A stretch of DNA of 64,000 nucleotides from Thioalkalivibrio halophilus (GCF_001995255.1 NZ_MUZR01000035.1:56608-120607); one strand, 5' to 3'. Numbered from the stretch's first letter, positions 7,953 through 17,017 are shown. The notes: generated from the letters alone by a model not told the origin. Numbers and translations: made by a program.

Positions 7953-9194
7953 ATGCCCGATTTCGCCATCAACATGCAGCGCCTGCAGCAGGACATCAAC
8001 GACCTCGCGCAGATCGGTCGCGACGCCGACCGCGGCCTGCACCGCCGCGCGTTCTCCGACGGCGACCGGGCCGGTCGCGAGTGGTTCCGCCACCGCCTGG
8101 AGGCGGCCGGTCTGGATGTCTGGCAGGACGGGGCGGCCAACCTGCACGGCCGTCTGCAGTACGACGGCCGGCGCCCGGTGGTGGCGATGGGCTCGCATCT
8201 CGACACGGTGCCCGGCGGCGGCCCGCTGGACGGCGCGCTGGGCGTGCTGATCGGGCTGGAGGTGCTGCGCACCACGCAGGAGCAGGGCATCGAGCTGCAG
8301 TACCCGCTGGAGGTGATCGACTTCACCGACGAGGAGGGCCGCTTCGGCGGGATGTTCGGCTCCCAGGCGATGGCCGGCAAGCTGACCCCGGAGAGCATCA
8401 GCCATGCGCGCGACCTGGAGGGCGTGAGCCTGGTGGACGCGATGGCGGCCTGGGGCCTGAACGCCGACGACGCGCTGGCCGCGCGGCGCGATCCGAACAC
8501 CCTGCACGCCTTCATCGAGACCCACATCGAACAGGGGCCGGTGCTGGACCGGCGCGGCCTGAGCGTGGGGGTGGTGGAGGCCATCACCGGGCTGTTCAAG
8601 TGGGAGGTGCGCCTGAAGGGCCAGCCCAACCATGCGGGCACCACGCCCATGGACATGCGCGCGGACGCGTTCCAGGGCCTGGCCGAGTTCGGCGGCGAGA
8701 TCGACCGTCTGCTGGAGGAACACGGCAGCCCCAACTCGCGCGCAACCATCGGCCGCGTCGAACTGTCCCCGGGGGCACCGAACACCGTGCCCGGCATGGC
8801 GACCTTTTCGTTCGAGGTGCGGGACACCGACGAGAAGGTCCTGACCGCCCTGGCGCATGCGGCTCGGCGCACGCTCTCCAGCCTGGCCCGGCGGCGCGAC
8901 CTGATGTTCGAGTTCGACGTGCTCTCGGAGATCGATCCGGTGCGCTGCGACACCGGGATCGTGCAGACCATCGAGGGCCAGGCCGAACGCATGGGACTGG
9001 AATACATCACCATGCCCAGCGGCGCGGCGCACGACACCCAGAGCATGAGTGCGATCACCCGCACCGGGATGATCTTCGTGCCCAGCCTGCAGGGGCGTTC
9101 CCATTCGGCCGCGGAATGGACAAACTGGGAGGACATCGAGACCGGCGCCAACCTGGCCCTGCACAGTGCGCTGGCACTGGCGGCCCCGCAGTAG
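7953..9194 (+). CDS. M20-family Zn-dependent amidohydrolase (N-carbamoyl-L-amino-acid hydrolase / allantoate amidohydrolase type)
   Basis: A 413-residue cytoplasmic hydrolase of the carbamoylase/ureidase branch of M20, which removes a carbamoyl group from ureido compounds as NH3 and CO2. Metal ligands are in place: H82 (GSHLDT), D93 (LDGALG), E128 (TDEEGRF), H191 (HIEQGP) and H384 (GRSHSAAEW). The lid domain contributes QPNHAGTTPMDMR. The start follows CGGAGACCTTC. Substrate cannot be told from sequence: N-carbamoyl amino acids, allantoate, ureidoglycolate and beta-ureidopropionate hydrolases share this pattern. Neighbouring genes for an amidase, a carbamoyltransferase and a symporter suggest a dedicated pathway. 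Confidence 0.85.
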   Translation: MPDFAINMQRLQQDINDLAQIGRDADRGLHRRAFSDGDRAGREWFRHRLEAAGLDVWQDGAANLHGRLQYDGRRPVVAMGSHLDTVPGGGPLDGALGVLIGLEVLRTTQEQGIELQYPLEVIDFTDEEGRFGGMFGSQAMAGKLTPESISHARDLEGVSLVDAMAAWGLNADDALAARRDPNTLHAFIETHIEQGPVLDRRGLSVGVVEAITGLFKWEVRLKGQPNHAGTTPMDMRADAFQGLAEFGGEIDRLLEEHGSPNSRATIGRVELSPGAPNTVPGMATFSFEVRDTDEKVLTALAHAARRTLSSLARRRDLMFEFDVLSEIDPVRCDTGIVQTIEGQAERMGLEYITMPSGAAHDTQSMSAITRTGMIFVPSLQGRSHSAAEWTNWEDIETGANLALHSALALAAPQ

Positions 9195-9225
9195 CGCCGC
9201 CCCAACCGACCAAGGAGCCCGCGGC

Positions 9226-9966
9226 ATGGCCGACGACAACGTTTCCCGCCTGACCGACTACGACTCCCTGGATCCGCTGCGCGAGCAGTACCAGGAGAGC
9301 CTGATCAGCAAGCCGGTACTGCGGCGCGAGCTGCGCGAGCACCATGTCGCCCTGCTGTGCATCGACCTGCAGTACCTGGACGCCGCGCGCGGCCACGGGG
9401 TGTTCGCGGATTCCGCCGTGTCGGGCATCCCGCTGGAGGCGCAGGAGTACTACTTCCACCGGCTGGAGGAGACCGTTCTGCCGAACGTACGCCGGCTGCA
9501 GGATGCCTTCCGCTCGCAGCAGATGGAGGTGATTCATACCCGCATCCGCTCGCTGACCCGCGACGGACGCGACCGCAGCCCCGGCCACAAGCGCCTGGGC
9601 CTGCATGCGGCCCCCGACAGCAAGGATGCCGAGTTCGTCGACGAGGTCGCACCAAAGGGCGACGAGATCGTCCTCGACAAGACCGCGAGCGGCGTGTTCA
9701 ACTCGACCAATCTGCACTACATCCTGCGGAACCTGGACATTTCCTCCCTGGTGATCGTCGGCGTGTACAGCAACGAATGCGTCTCCACCGCGGTGCGCGA
9801 CGCCTGTGACCTGGGTTTCTACGTGACGCTCATCGAGGACTGCTGTGCGACGGTGACCCCCGAGATGCAACGGGCGACCATCACCACCATCAAGGACCGC
9901 TACGCCCGCGTCATGACCACGGACGAGGCGATCCGCGAGATCACGAGGGTGCAGGAGGCGTCGTGA
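9226..9966 (+). CDS. isochorismatase-fold cysteine hydrolase
   Basis: A 246-residue enzyme of the isochorismatase-like hydrolase superfamily, which includes N-carbamoylsarcosine amidohydrolase, nicotinamidase and ureidoacrylate amidohydrolase. The triad is visible: D47 (LLCIDLQYLD), K152 (VLDKTASGVFNSTNL) and C185 (GVYSNECVSTAVRDA). The Cys together with Lys favours amide or carbamoyl hydrolysis over true isochorismatase activity. The start was set at the ATG after AAGGAGCCCGCGGC; a frame extension upstream overlaps the M20 gene and is unlikely. Its TGA overlaps the GTG start of the symporter gene (GTGA), implying translational coupling. The substrate is unknown. Confidence 0.85.
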   Translation: MADDNVSRLTDYDSLDPLREQYQESLISKPVLRRELREHHVALLCIDLQYLDAARGHGVFADSAVSGIPLEAQEYYFHRLEETVLPNVRRLQDAFRSQQMEVIHTRIRSLTRDGRDRSPGHKRLGLHAAPDSKDAEFVDEVAPKGDEIVLDKTASGVFNSTNLHYILRNLDISSLVIVGVYSNECVSTAVRDACDLGFYVTLIEDCCATVTPEMQRATITTIKDRYARVMTTDEAIREITRVQEAS

Positions 9967-11447
9967 CCGCCCTCGAGGATCCCATCCTCCCGACTTCTCT
10001 GGCCTGGGGGCTGCTGGCCGCCTTCAGCGTCCTCTGGGTCGCGCTGGGCGCGTGGCTGGGCCGGCGCAACTACACGGCGGCCGATCACATGCTGGCCGGG
10101 CGCAACGTGGGGCTGGCACTGGCGAGCGCTACCGCGATGGCCACCTGGGTCACCGCCAACACCACCATGACCGCCCCGCAGCTCGCGCTGGAGCTGGGCG
10201 TGTGGGGTATGCTGGGCTACTCGCTGGGGGCGCTGGGCCTGATCCTGTTCGCCCCGCTGGCCCGGCGCATCCGCGAACTGATGCCGCACGGCTTTACCTC
10301 CGGGGACTTCATCCGCCTGCGCTACGGGACCTTCACCTGGCGGGTGTTCCTCGGTGTATCCCTGATCTACGCCTTCGGCTGGCTGATCTCCATGGCGATG
10401 GCCGGCGGCGTGCTGATCAACGCTCTGGCCGGGATCGACTACCGTGTGGGCATGACCGTGATCCTGACGGTATGCGTGATCTACACCCTGCTGGGCGGGC
10501 TGCGCGCGGTGATCGGCACCGACTTCATCCAGACCGTGATCATCATCGCCGGCGCCGCCTTCCTCGCCTGGATGACCATCGACCGGGTGGGTTTCGAGGC
10601 CATCCATTTCGACCTGATGGAAGAGCGCCCGGAACTGCTGAGCCTGCTGTTCCCGGCCGCGATCATGTTCCTGTTCAACAACCTGCTGTTCGGGGTCGGC
10701 GAGATCTTCCACTCCAACGTGTGGTGGTCGCGCGCCTTCGCCTTCGGCCGCAACGTGGGCTTCCGCGCCTACCTGCTGGGCGGGCTGCTGTGGCTGCCGA
10801 TCCCGATTGTGGCCGGCTTCGTGGCGCTGGCCACCCCGGCGCTGGGCATCAACGTGCCGGCGGCGGACATGGTCGGCCCGCTGGTGGCCGCCGAGGTGCT
10901 CGGCCTGACCGGCGCGATCGTGGTGTTCATCGTAGTGTTCGCCGCGCTGGCCTCCAGCCTCGACTCGCTGCTGGCGGCGACCTCCGACCTGGTCACCCGC
11001 GACATCTACCGCGGGCACATCCGGCCGCAGGCCTCGGAGCAGGCGCAGCTGCGGGCGACGAAGATCATCGTCGTGCTGCTGGGCCTGCTGACCTGGCTGG
11101 CCGCCAGCTACCGTGGCGAGGTGCCGGTGGTGGGTTCACTGGCGGCCTTGCTGTATTTCACCGGGGCCTTCGTGGCCAGCGCGATCTGGCCCATCGTGGC
11201 CGGGCTGTACTGGCGCCGCGCCAACCCGCAGGCGGCGGCCTGGGCGATGCTGCTGGGCTCCGGGCTGGGCCTGGCCAGTTACTTCATGATCGGCTGGTAC
11301 GTGGCCGCACTGGTGGGTGCGGCGGTCTCGCTGGTGGTGATGGTCGCCGGTACCTGGCTGTTCCCGCGGCCCTTCGACTGGGACCGGCTGGCGCACGATG
11401 ACCGCGACGCCTCACCCGGCCGTGGCAACCCGGAGGTGGCCACATGA
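9963..11447 (+). CDS. sodium:solute symporter (SSS family)
   Basis: A 494-residue inner-membrane carrier with about 13 predicted transmembrane helices, starting with a GTG. SSS hallmarks include the N-terminal WLGRRNYTAADHMLAGRNVG block, GFTSGDFIRLRYG, the long helix carrying YTLLGGLRAVIGTDFIQ (the family's most conserved motif) and SSLDSLLAATSDLVTRDIYR. Such proteins use the sodium gradient, which suits a sodium-rich habitat. The substrate is probably the compound handled by the flanking hydrolases (inference). The gene overlaps both neighbours by 4 bases, upstream with the isochorismatase gene and downstream with a 40-codon membrane ORF. Confidence 0.92.
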   Translation: MTALEDPILPTSLAWGLLAAFSVLWVALGAWLGRRNYTAADHMLAGRNVGLALASATAMATWVTANTTMTAPQLALELGVWGMLGYSLGALGLILFAPLARRIRELMPHGFTSGDFIRLRYGTFTWRVFLGVSLIYAFGWLISMAMAGGVLINALAGIDYRVGMTVILTVCVIYTLLGGLRAVIGTDFIQTVIIIAGAAFLAWMTIDRVGFEAIHFDLMEERPELLSLLFPAAIMFLFNNLLFGVGEIFHSNVWWSRAFAFGRNVGFRAYLLGGLLWLPIPIVAGFVALATPALGINVPAADMVGPLVAAEVLGLTGAIVVFIVVFAALASSLDSLLAATSDLVTRDIYRGHIRPQASEQAQLRATKIIVVLLGLLTWLAASYRGEVPVVGSLAALLYFTGAFVASAIWPIVAGLYWRRANPQAAAWAMLLGSGLGLASYFMIGWYVAALVGAAVSLVVMVAGTWLFPRPFDWDRLAHDDRDASPGRGNPEVAT

Positions 11448-11566
11448 CGATCCCGGTAACCGCACTGGCGACCATCGTGATCATCGCGACCACGGTCGCG
11501 ACCCTGACCCCGATCCTGCTGATTGCCCTGTTCATCCGCGACTGGAAGAGAGGATGCCTCTGGTGA
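11444..11566 (+). CDS. 40-residue single-pass membrane peptide, probable symporter accessory subunit
   Basis: This small ORF starts in an ATGA overlap with the symporter stop and ends inside the start region of the carbamoyltransferase gene. The product begins MTIPVTALATIVIIATTVA, continues with one long helix of Thr/Ile/Val/Ala/Leu (residues ~5-31), and ends RDWKRGCLW. The positive tail fits an N-out/C-in topology. Coupling to an SSS symporter recalls the small accessory membrane peptides known next to some symporter genes, although I see no clear sequence match to them. Double overlap with flanking genes and the clean transmembrane design argue that it is real. Confidence 0.72.
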   Translation: MTIPVTALATIVIIATTVATLTPILLIALFIRDWKRGCLW

Positions 11567-12633
11567 ATCCCCATGACCCGCTGAACACCCTCAAGCCGCG
11601 GGACGGTGCCGCCGGCACCGACCGGCCGCGCGCCCTGCTCGAGGCAGTGGAGGAAAATCCCGACCCACTGCTGAAGCTGGCCGCCTCGCACGTGGTATCC
11701 AGCCGCCAGTTCACCCGCGAGGAGCTGCTGCAGCTGTTCCGCCTGGCCGCGCAGTACGAGACGACCCCGGCGCTGATGCATCTGCCGCTGGCCGGCAAGA
11801 TCCTGATCAGCGCCTTCTACGAGCCGTCCACCCGCACCCGGCTGTCATTCGAGAGCGCCTGGCACCGGCTCGGCGGATCGGTGATGTCGATCACCGATCC
11901 GAAGAGCACCGGCATCGCCAAGGGGGAGTCGCTGGCCGACATCGCGGAGATGTTCAACAACTACGGCGACGTCCTGGTACTGCGCTCCTCCGAGGGCGAG
12001 GCCGTGCACAACATGCTGGAGAACCTGCGCATCCCGCTGGTCAACGCCGGCAACGGGATCGACGAGCACCCCACCCAGGCGCTGGCGGATGTCTACACCC
12101 TGGCCAAGTGGCGCCCGGAGCTGTTCCTGCCCGACTGCCCGCCGGAAAAGCACGTGAAGGTGGGGATCGTGGGCGTACCCTCGCGCATGCGCACGGTACG
12201 CAGCCTGCTGAGCATGCTGAGCCTGTTCCCCGAGGCGATCGACGAGATCGTGGTGATCTCGCGCGAGGAGGAAAACTTCGACCCCGAGCAGCGCGAGCTG
12301 CTGGAGGGCGCGGGCCTGAAGCTGCGCGTGGTGAACGACCTGGACCCGGTGCTGCCGGAGCTGGACGTCGTCTACATCAACGCCATCGCCTGGGTCGGCG
12401 ACACCTTCGAGTCCATGGGCGAGGGCCTGAACCTGAACCGCCAGTCGCCGCTGAAGGAGGGTGCGATCATCATGCATCCGCTGGCGCGCGGCGCGGAGCT
12501 GTCGACCGATCTCGACGACACCCCGCACAACTGGTACTTCGCCCAGGCGCGCGGGGCGGTGTTCGTGCGCATGGCCCTGCTGACCACGGTGGTGCGCCGG
12601 ATCAGCGCGGTGATGGACACCCCGGAAGGCTGA
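11554..12633 (+). CDS. aspartate/ornithine carbamoyltransferase-fold enzyme of uncertain acceptor
   Basis: A 359-residue (or 356 from the GTG at 11563) enzyme that should transfer a carbamoyl group from carbamoyl phosphate. The carbamoyl-phosphate domain is intact: FYEPSTRTRLSFE (residues 88-100), AKGESLAD (122-129) and HPTQALADVYTL (172-183). The acceptor side is not that of PyrB. The R-x-Q aspartate-binding segment (TRVQ in E. coli) is replaced by VVYINAIAWVGDTFESMGEG (272-291), which carries an SMG as in ornithine carbamoyltransferases, and HPLPRVDE has become HPLARGAE. About 45 extra N-terminal residues precede the catalytic core. The gene overlaps the small membrane ORF and belongs to an operon of ureide/amide enzymes rather than pyrimidine genes. 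Calling it pyrB would be unsafe. Confidence 0.8.
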   Translation: MPLVNPHDPLNTLKPRDGAAGTDRPRALLEAVEENPDPLLKLAASHVVSSRQFTREELLQLFRLAAQYETTPALMHLPLAGKILISAFYEPSTRTRLSFESAWHRLGGSVMSITDPKSTGIAKGESLADIAEMFNNYGDVLVLRSSEGEAVHNMLENLRIPLVNAGNGIDEHPTQALADVYTLAKWRPELFLPDCPPEKHVKVGIVGVPSRMRTVRSLLSMLSLFPEAIDEIVVISREEENFDPEQRELLEGAGLKLRVVNDLDPVLPELDVVYINAIAWVGDTFESMGEGLNLNRQSPLKEGAIIMHPLARGAELSTDLDDTPHNWYFAQARGAVFVRMALLTTVVRRISAVMDTPEG

Positions 12634-12731
12634 CACACCACTTTTTCACTAGAACCGCGAGCGGCGTGGCGCGCCGGAGTGTCCCGGGCCGCGCCCCGGT
12701 CGCCCCGAACGGATAACCAAGGAGACATGCC

Positions 12732-14753
12732 ATGTGTGGCATTGCCGGAATCTTCCACGCCGACCCGAACCGTCAGGTCGACCCGCAAACCCTGGTCAAC
12801 ATGGCCGCGATCCAGTACCACCGCGGCCCCGACGGCTTTGGCTACAAGACCCAGGATGATCGCGGTGTGGGCTTCAGCCACGCGCGGCTGTCGATCATCG
12901 ACCTCGACGAGAACCGCGGCCGCCAGCCGTTCACCATGAGCAACGGCGAGATCATGACCGCGGTCAACGGCGAGCTGTACGACTACAAGCGCATCCGTGC
13001 CGATCTGACCTCGCGCGGGGTGAAGTTCCGCACCAAGAGCGACTCCGAGATGGTGATGCACCTGTACCAGCGCGAGGGGCTGGAGGATGCGCTGCAATAC
13101 TTCCGCGGCGAGTTCGCGATCTCGCTGTATGACCGCAAGCACGACCGCCTGGTGCTGGCACGCGACCGCTTCGGCGTCAAGCCGCTGTACTTCACCGAGA
13201 CCGCCAACGGCAGCTTCGTGTTCGGCTCAGAGCTGAAGGTCCTGTTCGCCAACCCCGACGTGCAGCGCCGCTTCTCCGACGACGGCCTGTACCACCAGCT
13301 GATGCAGACCATGGTCCCCGGCACCACGGCCTTCGAGGGCGTCCACCAGGTCAAGCCCGGCCACGTGGTCATCGTCGAGCGCGCCCACGGCAAGCTGAAG
13401 ATCCGCCAGGAGAAGTACTGGGACATGGACTTCCCGCTGGCCTCGGAACGCCCGCCGGAGAGCGAGACCGACGAGGAATACTGGATCGAAGGGGTACGCG
13501 AACAGCTGATGGAGGCCACCCAGCTCCGTCTGGAGGCCGACGTGCCGGTCGCCTGTTACCTCTCCGGGGGCATCGACTCCTGCATCACCCTGGGCCTGGC
13601 CTCGGCGAGTCAGCAGGCACCGGTGAAGGCCTTCACCATCGGCTTCGACAACGACGACTACGACGAGACCGCCATCGCCCGCGAGATGGCCGAGAGCGTG
13701 GGCGCCGACCAGGACATCATGTCGCTGGACGCCGACCACCTCTACGACAACTTCGAGGAGGCGCTCTGGCACGCCGAGCGCACCATCTACAACACCCTGG
13801 CGGTGGCCAAGCTGCTGATGAGCCGGCACGTGAACCACGCGGGCTACAAGGTGGTGGTGACCGGCGAGGGCTCGGACGAGCTGTTCGGCGGCTACCCGGC
13901 GTTTCGCCGCGACATGTTCCTGCACGGGCTGGACACCCTGCCGGAGGCCGACCGTCAGGCCTGGCAGCAGATGCTCAACGAGTCCAACGAACTGGTCTCC
14001 GGGGCGATGCTGGCCGAGGACGAGGTCTCCGACCCCGACTTCAACCGCATGATGGGCTTTACCCCGTCCTGCCTGCAGCCCTGGCTGGCCGCCGCCGACC
14101 ACGTGCCCGGACTGCTGCACCCGAAACGCCGCAAGCGGATGAAGGACTACAAGCCGGGCAAGGCCATTGCCGACGCCCTGGACAATGACATGCTGGAAGG
14201 CCGCCATCCGCTGGACAAGGCCCAGTACGTGTGGATCAAGACTATGCTGGAGGGCCAGATCCTGACCTGGGGCGGCGACCGCATGGACATGGCCAATTCC
14301 ATGGAGGCGCGCCCGCCGTTCCTCGACCACCATCTGGCCGAGTTCGCCGCGCAGCTGCCGCCGACCATGCGCATCAAGGGCCGCAACGAGAAATACGTGC
14401 TGCGCGAGTCGATGAAGGGCCTGCTGCCCAAGGTGCTGTACGAGCGCGAGAAATTCCCGTTCATGGCACCGCCGGCCCACACCGACCCGACCAAATGGGC
14501 GGCGATGAAGGCGCTGGCGGATCGCTACCTGTCGGAGGACAAGGTCGCCGAGGCCGGGCTGCTGGACCCGGAGGGCGTGCGCCAGGTGTTCGAGATCCAC
14601 GAGTCGGAGGAGACCCCGGCGGCGACCCAGGTGCAGCTGGACGCGGTGATCAACCACATGATCGGCGTGCAAGTGCTGCACGAGCAGTTCGTGGCCACCG
14701 ACATCCCGGCGCTGGCGGCGCAGAAGGCCCGCGAATTCGGCTGGAGCGCCTGA
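12732..14753 (+). CDS. AsnB-type glutamine-dependent amidotransferase (asparagine synthase family)
   Basis: A 673-residue two-domain enzyme. The N-terminal class II glutaminase has the nucleophile Cys2 (MCGIAGIF), RGPDG (31-35) and the ammonia-side motif NGELYDYK (79-86). The C-terminal synthetase has the ATP P-loop SGGIDS (278-283) and VVVTGEGSDELFGGYPAF. All catalytic parts appear intact. At 673 residues it is longer than E. coli AsnB (554) and resembles the paralogues used for amidating unusual substrates as much as housekeeping asparagine synthetase. It follows the carbamoyltransferase gene by 98 bases, with a strong AAGGAGA ribosome-binding site. It could amidate a carboxylate made by the upstream enzymes (inference). 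Confidence 0.88.
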   Translation: MCGIAGIFHADPNRQVDPQTLVNMAAIQYHRGPDGFGYKTQDDRGVGFSHARLSIIDLDENRGRQPFTMSNGEIMTAVNGELYDYKRIRADLTSRGVKFRTKSDSEMVMHLYQREGLEDALQYFRGEFAISLYDRKHDRLVLARDRFGVKPLYFTETANGSFVFGSELKVLFANPDVQRRFSDDGLYHQLMQTMVPGTTAFEGVHQVKPGHVVIVERAHGKLKIRQEKYWDMDFPLASERPPESETDEEYWIEGVREQLMEATQLRLEADVPVACYLSGGIDSCITLGLASASQQAPVKAFTIGFDNDDYDETAIAREMAESVGADQDIMSLDADHLYDNFEEALWHAERTIYNTLAVAKLLMSRHVNHAGYKVVVTGEGSDELFGGYPAFRRDMFLHGLDTLPEADRQAWQQMLNESNELVSGAMLAEDEVSDPDFNRMMGFTPSCLQPWLAAADHVPGLLHPKRRKRMKDYKPGKAIADALDNDMLEGRHPLDKAQYVWIKTMLEGQILTWGGDRMDMANSMEARPPFLDHHLAEFAAQLPPTMRIKGRNEKYVLRESMKGLLPKVLYEREKFPFMAPPAHTDPTKWAAMKALADRYLSEDKVAEAGLLDPEGVRQVFEIHESEETPAATQVQLDAVINHMIGVQVLHEQFVATDIPALAAQKAREFGWSA

Positions 14754-14790
14754 ACCCACCAGGGGGGCCGGAACGCCCCGAAGGAACACC

Positions 14791-16917
14791 GTGACCGAAG
14801 ACACCGGGGATACCTATGCCCTGCGCCTGCAGGCGATCGCGGACACCACTCAGGAGGTGTTCGTCCTGCTCGACAGCGACGGACGCATCGAGTACGTCAA
14901 CGCCGCCCTGAGGCGTGTACTGGGTTATGAGCCCCGGGCCCTGCTGGGGCAGCCGCTGCACGAGACAGTGGCACCGGCGGAACACATGGACGCGATCCGC
15001 GCGGGTTACGAGGGCTTTCGCCATACCGGCACCGGTCCCGTGGTGGGGCGGGTACTGGAACTGGAGGCGGTGCACGCAGAAGGGCATCGGGTGCCCGTGG
15101 AGCTGTCGGTCTCGGCCCTGTGGCTGAACGGGGAGTGGCATGCGGTCGGGGTGATGCGCGACATCTCCGAGCGCCGGCGCACAGAAAACGCCCTGCGCGC
15201 CGAACGCAAACGCAACGCCGCCCGCGCCCGGCTGGAGGCAACGGTCTTCGACGCCACCAGCGAGGGGATCATGATCACCGATGCCGAGGAGCGGATCGAA
15301 GCGGTCAACCGAGCCTTCACCGAGATCACCGGCTACCCGGAGAATGAAGTCCTCGGCCGGACCCCGAGCCTGCTGAAATCGGGGCAACAGGATTCGAGTT
15401 TCTACCGCGAAATGCGTGAGGAGCTACAAACGGTTGGCGAGTGGAACGGAGAGTTCATCAACCGCCGCCGGGACGGCCGGGTCTACCCCCAGTGGACCCG
15501 CATCAACACCGTCCGCGATGCGCAGGGGCAGGTTCGCCACTACGTAGCGGTCTTCTCCGACCTCACCGACCTGCGCGCCTCGGAAGCCCGCATCGAGCGC
15601 CTCGCTCACCGCGATTCAGTCACCGGTCTGCCCAACCGTCTGTTGTTCCGCTCGCGTCTGGAACAGGCGCTCACTGCACAGGACCGGCAGGCCGACGGAG
15701 TCGCCGTGCTGCACCTCGGGCTGGACGCCTTCAAGCACGTGAACGAGAGCCTCGGCCACCGTACGGGCGACCGGTTGCTGCGGGCCATGGGCGAACGACT
15801 GCACCACCTGACCCGGCCGGCGGAGACCCTCGCGCGCCTGGGTGGCGACGAGTTCGGCTTTCTGGTGGACGGCGAGGAGCACGCGATGCTGCTGGCCGAG
15901 GCCCTGCGGCACCAGGTCGCGCAGACCCTTGAACTGGACGGCGAAACCCTGTTCCTGACCACCAGCGTGGGCATCGCCTGCAGCCCGCGGGACGGCCATG
16001 ATGTCGAATCACTGATGCGTAACGCGGCCGCGGCCCTGCACGAGGCCAAGGCGGCCGGCGGGGACACCTGGCGTGTCTACTCGCAGGAACAAACCGCACT
16101 GGCCACCGACCGGGTGCGGCTCACCGCGCGCCTGCGCGAGGCAATCGAGCGCGACGAGCTGGTCCTCCACTACCAGCCACAGATCGGACTGGATGACGGG
16201 CGCATCATCGGCGTGGAAGCGCTGGTGCGCTGGCAGCATCCGGAATCCGGACTGATCCCGCCGGACCGTTTCATCCCGGTGGCCGAGGACAGCGGACTGA
16301 TCGTCGGACTGGGCGAACGCGTGCTGCAGAAGGCCTGCCATCAGGCGCGGGAGTGGCTGGACTGTGGCGTGGACTTCGGCCATGTGGCGGTCAACATCTC
16401 CGCCGCCCAGATCCGCCGCAGCACCGTGGCCCCGCAGGTCAAGGTCGCCCTGGCGGAGAGCGGCCTGCCACCGCACTGCCTGCAGGCGGAGATCACGGAA
16501 AGCATCGCCATGGACCGTCGCGGCGAGGCTCCGGCGTTCCTCCAGGCCATGCAGGAACTGGGCGTACGCCTGGCGATGGACGATTTCGGCACCGGTTATT
16601 CGTCCCTCGGCTACCTGCGCGACCTGCCATTCGACACCCTCAAGGTCGACCGGCTGTTCGTGCGCCCGTTGCCGGAGTCGGCCCCCGATGCCGCCATCGC
16701 CGAGGCGATCTGCACCCTCGGGTGCCGCCTGGGACTGGAGGTCCTCGCCGAGGGCGTGGAGACCCCGGCGCAGGCCGACACCCTGCGCGGCTTCGGCTGC
16801 ACCTCGGCCCAGGGCTTTCTGTACTCCCGGCCGGTCCCGGCCGAACAGCTGCCCGCCACCCTCAGCGAGCTGGCGGAACCCGCACCGAAGGAATCACCGG
16901 GCGCCGGCGACGATTAA
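14791..16917 (+). CDS. PAS-PAS-GGDEF-EAL cyclic-di-GMP enzyme
   Basis: A 708-residue cytoplasmic protein with a GTG start after AAGGAAC. Order: PAS 1 (~7-125), PAS 2 (~150-265, with EAVNRAFTEITGYPENEVLG), GGDEF (~270-430; GGDEF at 351-355 intact) and EAL (~450-700; EAL at 476-478, then DDFGTGYSSLGYLRDLPFDTLK in two parts). Both cyclase and phosphodiesterase signatures are kept, so it may make, break or sense c-di-GMP according to the PAS input. The inhibitory site position has RPAE rather than RxxD. No transmembrane segment is seen. It lies 37 bases after the amidotransferase gene and may be cotranscribed. Confidence 0.92.
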   Translation: MTEDTGDTYALRLQAIADTTQEVFVLLDSDGRIEYVNAALRRVLGYEPRALLGQPLHETVAPAEHMDAIRAGYEGFRHTGTGPVVGRVLELEAVHAEGHRVPVELSVSALWLNGEWHAVGVMRDISERRRTENALRAERKRNAARARLEATVFDATSEGIMITDAEERIEAVNRAFTEITGYPENEVLGRTPSLLKSGQQDSSFYREMREELQTVGEWNGEFINRRRDGRVYPQWTRINTVRDAQGQVRHYVAVFSDLTDLRASEARIERLAHRDSVTGLPNRLLFRSRLEQALTAQDRQADGVAVLHLGLDAFKHVNESLGHRTGDRLLRAMGERLHHLTRPAETLARLGGDEFGFLVDGEEHAMLLAEALRHQVAQTLELDGETLFLTTSVGIACSPRDGHDVESLMRNAAAALHEAKAAGGDTWRVYSQEQTALATDRVRLTARLREAIERDELVLHYQPQIGLDDGRIIGVEALVRWQHPESGLIPPDRFIPVAEDSGLIVGLGERVLQKACHQAREWLDCGVDFGHVAVNISAAQIRRSTVAPQVKVALAESGLPPHCLQAEITESIAMDRRGEAPAFLQAMQELGVRLAMDDFGTGYSSLGYLRDLPFDTLKVDRLFVRPLPESAPDAAIAEAICTLGCRLGLEVLAEGVETPAQADTLRGFGCTSAQGFLYSRPVPAEQLPATLSELAEPAPKESPGAGDD

Positions 16918-17017
16918 GCAACCGCTGGTCCATCATGGTCGCCCGAAGCGACGCATCCACTGGCACAGGCGGTCGGCTGCGAAGCCGCGGACCCGCTTGA
17001 ACGCCCTCCGCAACGCG

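Noticed and set aside
5576..9205. A 1209-codon minus-strand open frame extending the porin upstream across marR and the M20 gene
   Set aside because: Only the last 337 codons have a signal peptide and porin sequence. The rest is antisense to well-supported genes and has arginine/serine-rich shadow composition typical of high-GC DNA.
11554..12633. Straight annotation as pyrB
   Set aside because: Aspartate-binding R-x-Q and the HPLPRVDE loop are changed, and the context is not pyrimidine synthesis.
12732..14753. N-acetylglutaminylglutamine amide (osmolyte) amidotransferase
   Set aside because: The usual neighbouring acetyltransferase gene of that pathway is absent, and no specific motif supports the assignment.
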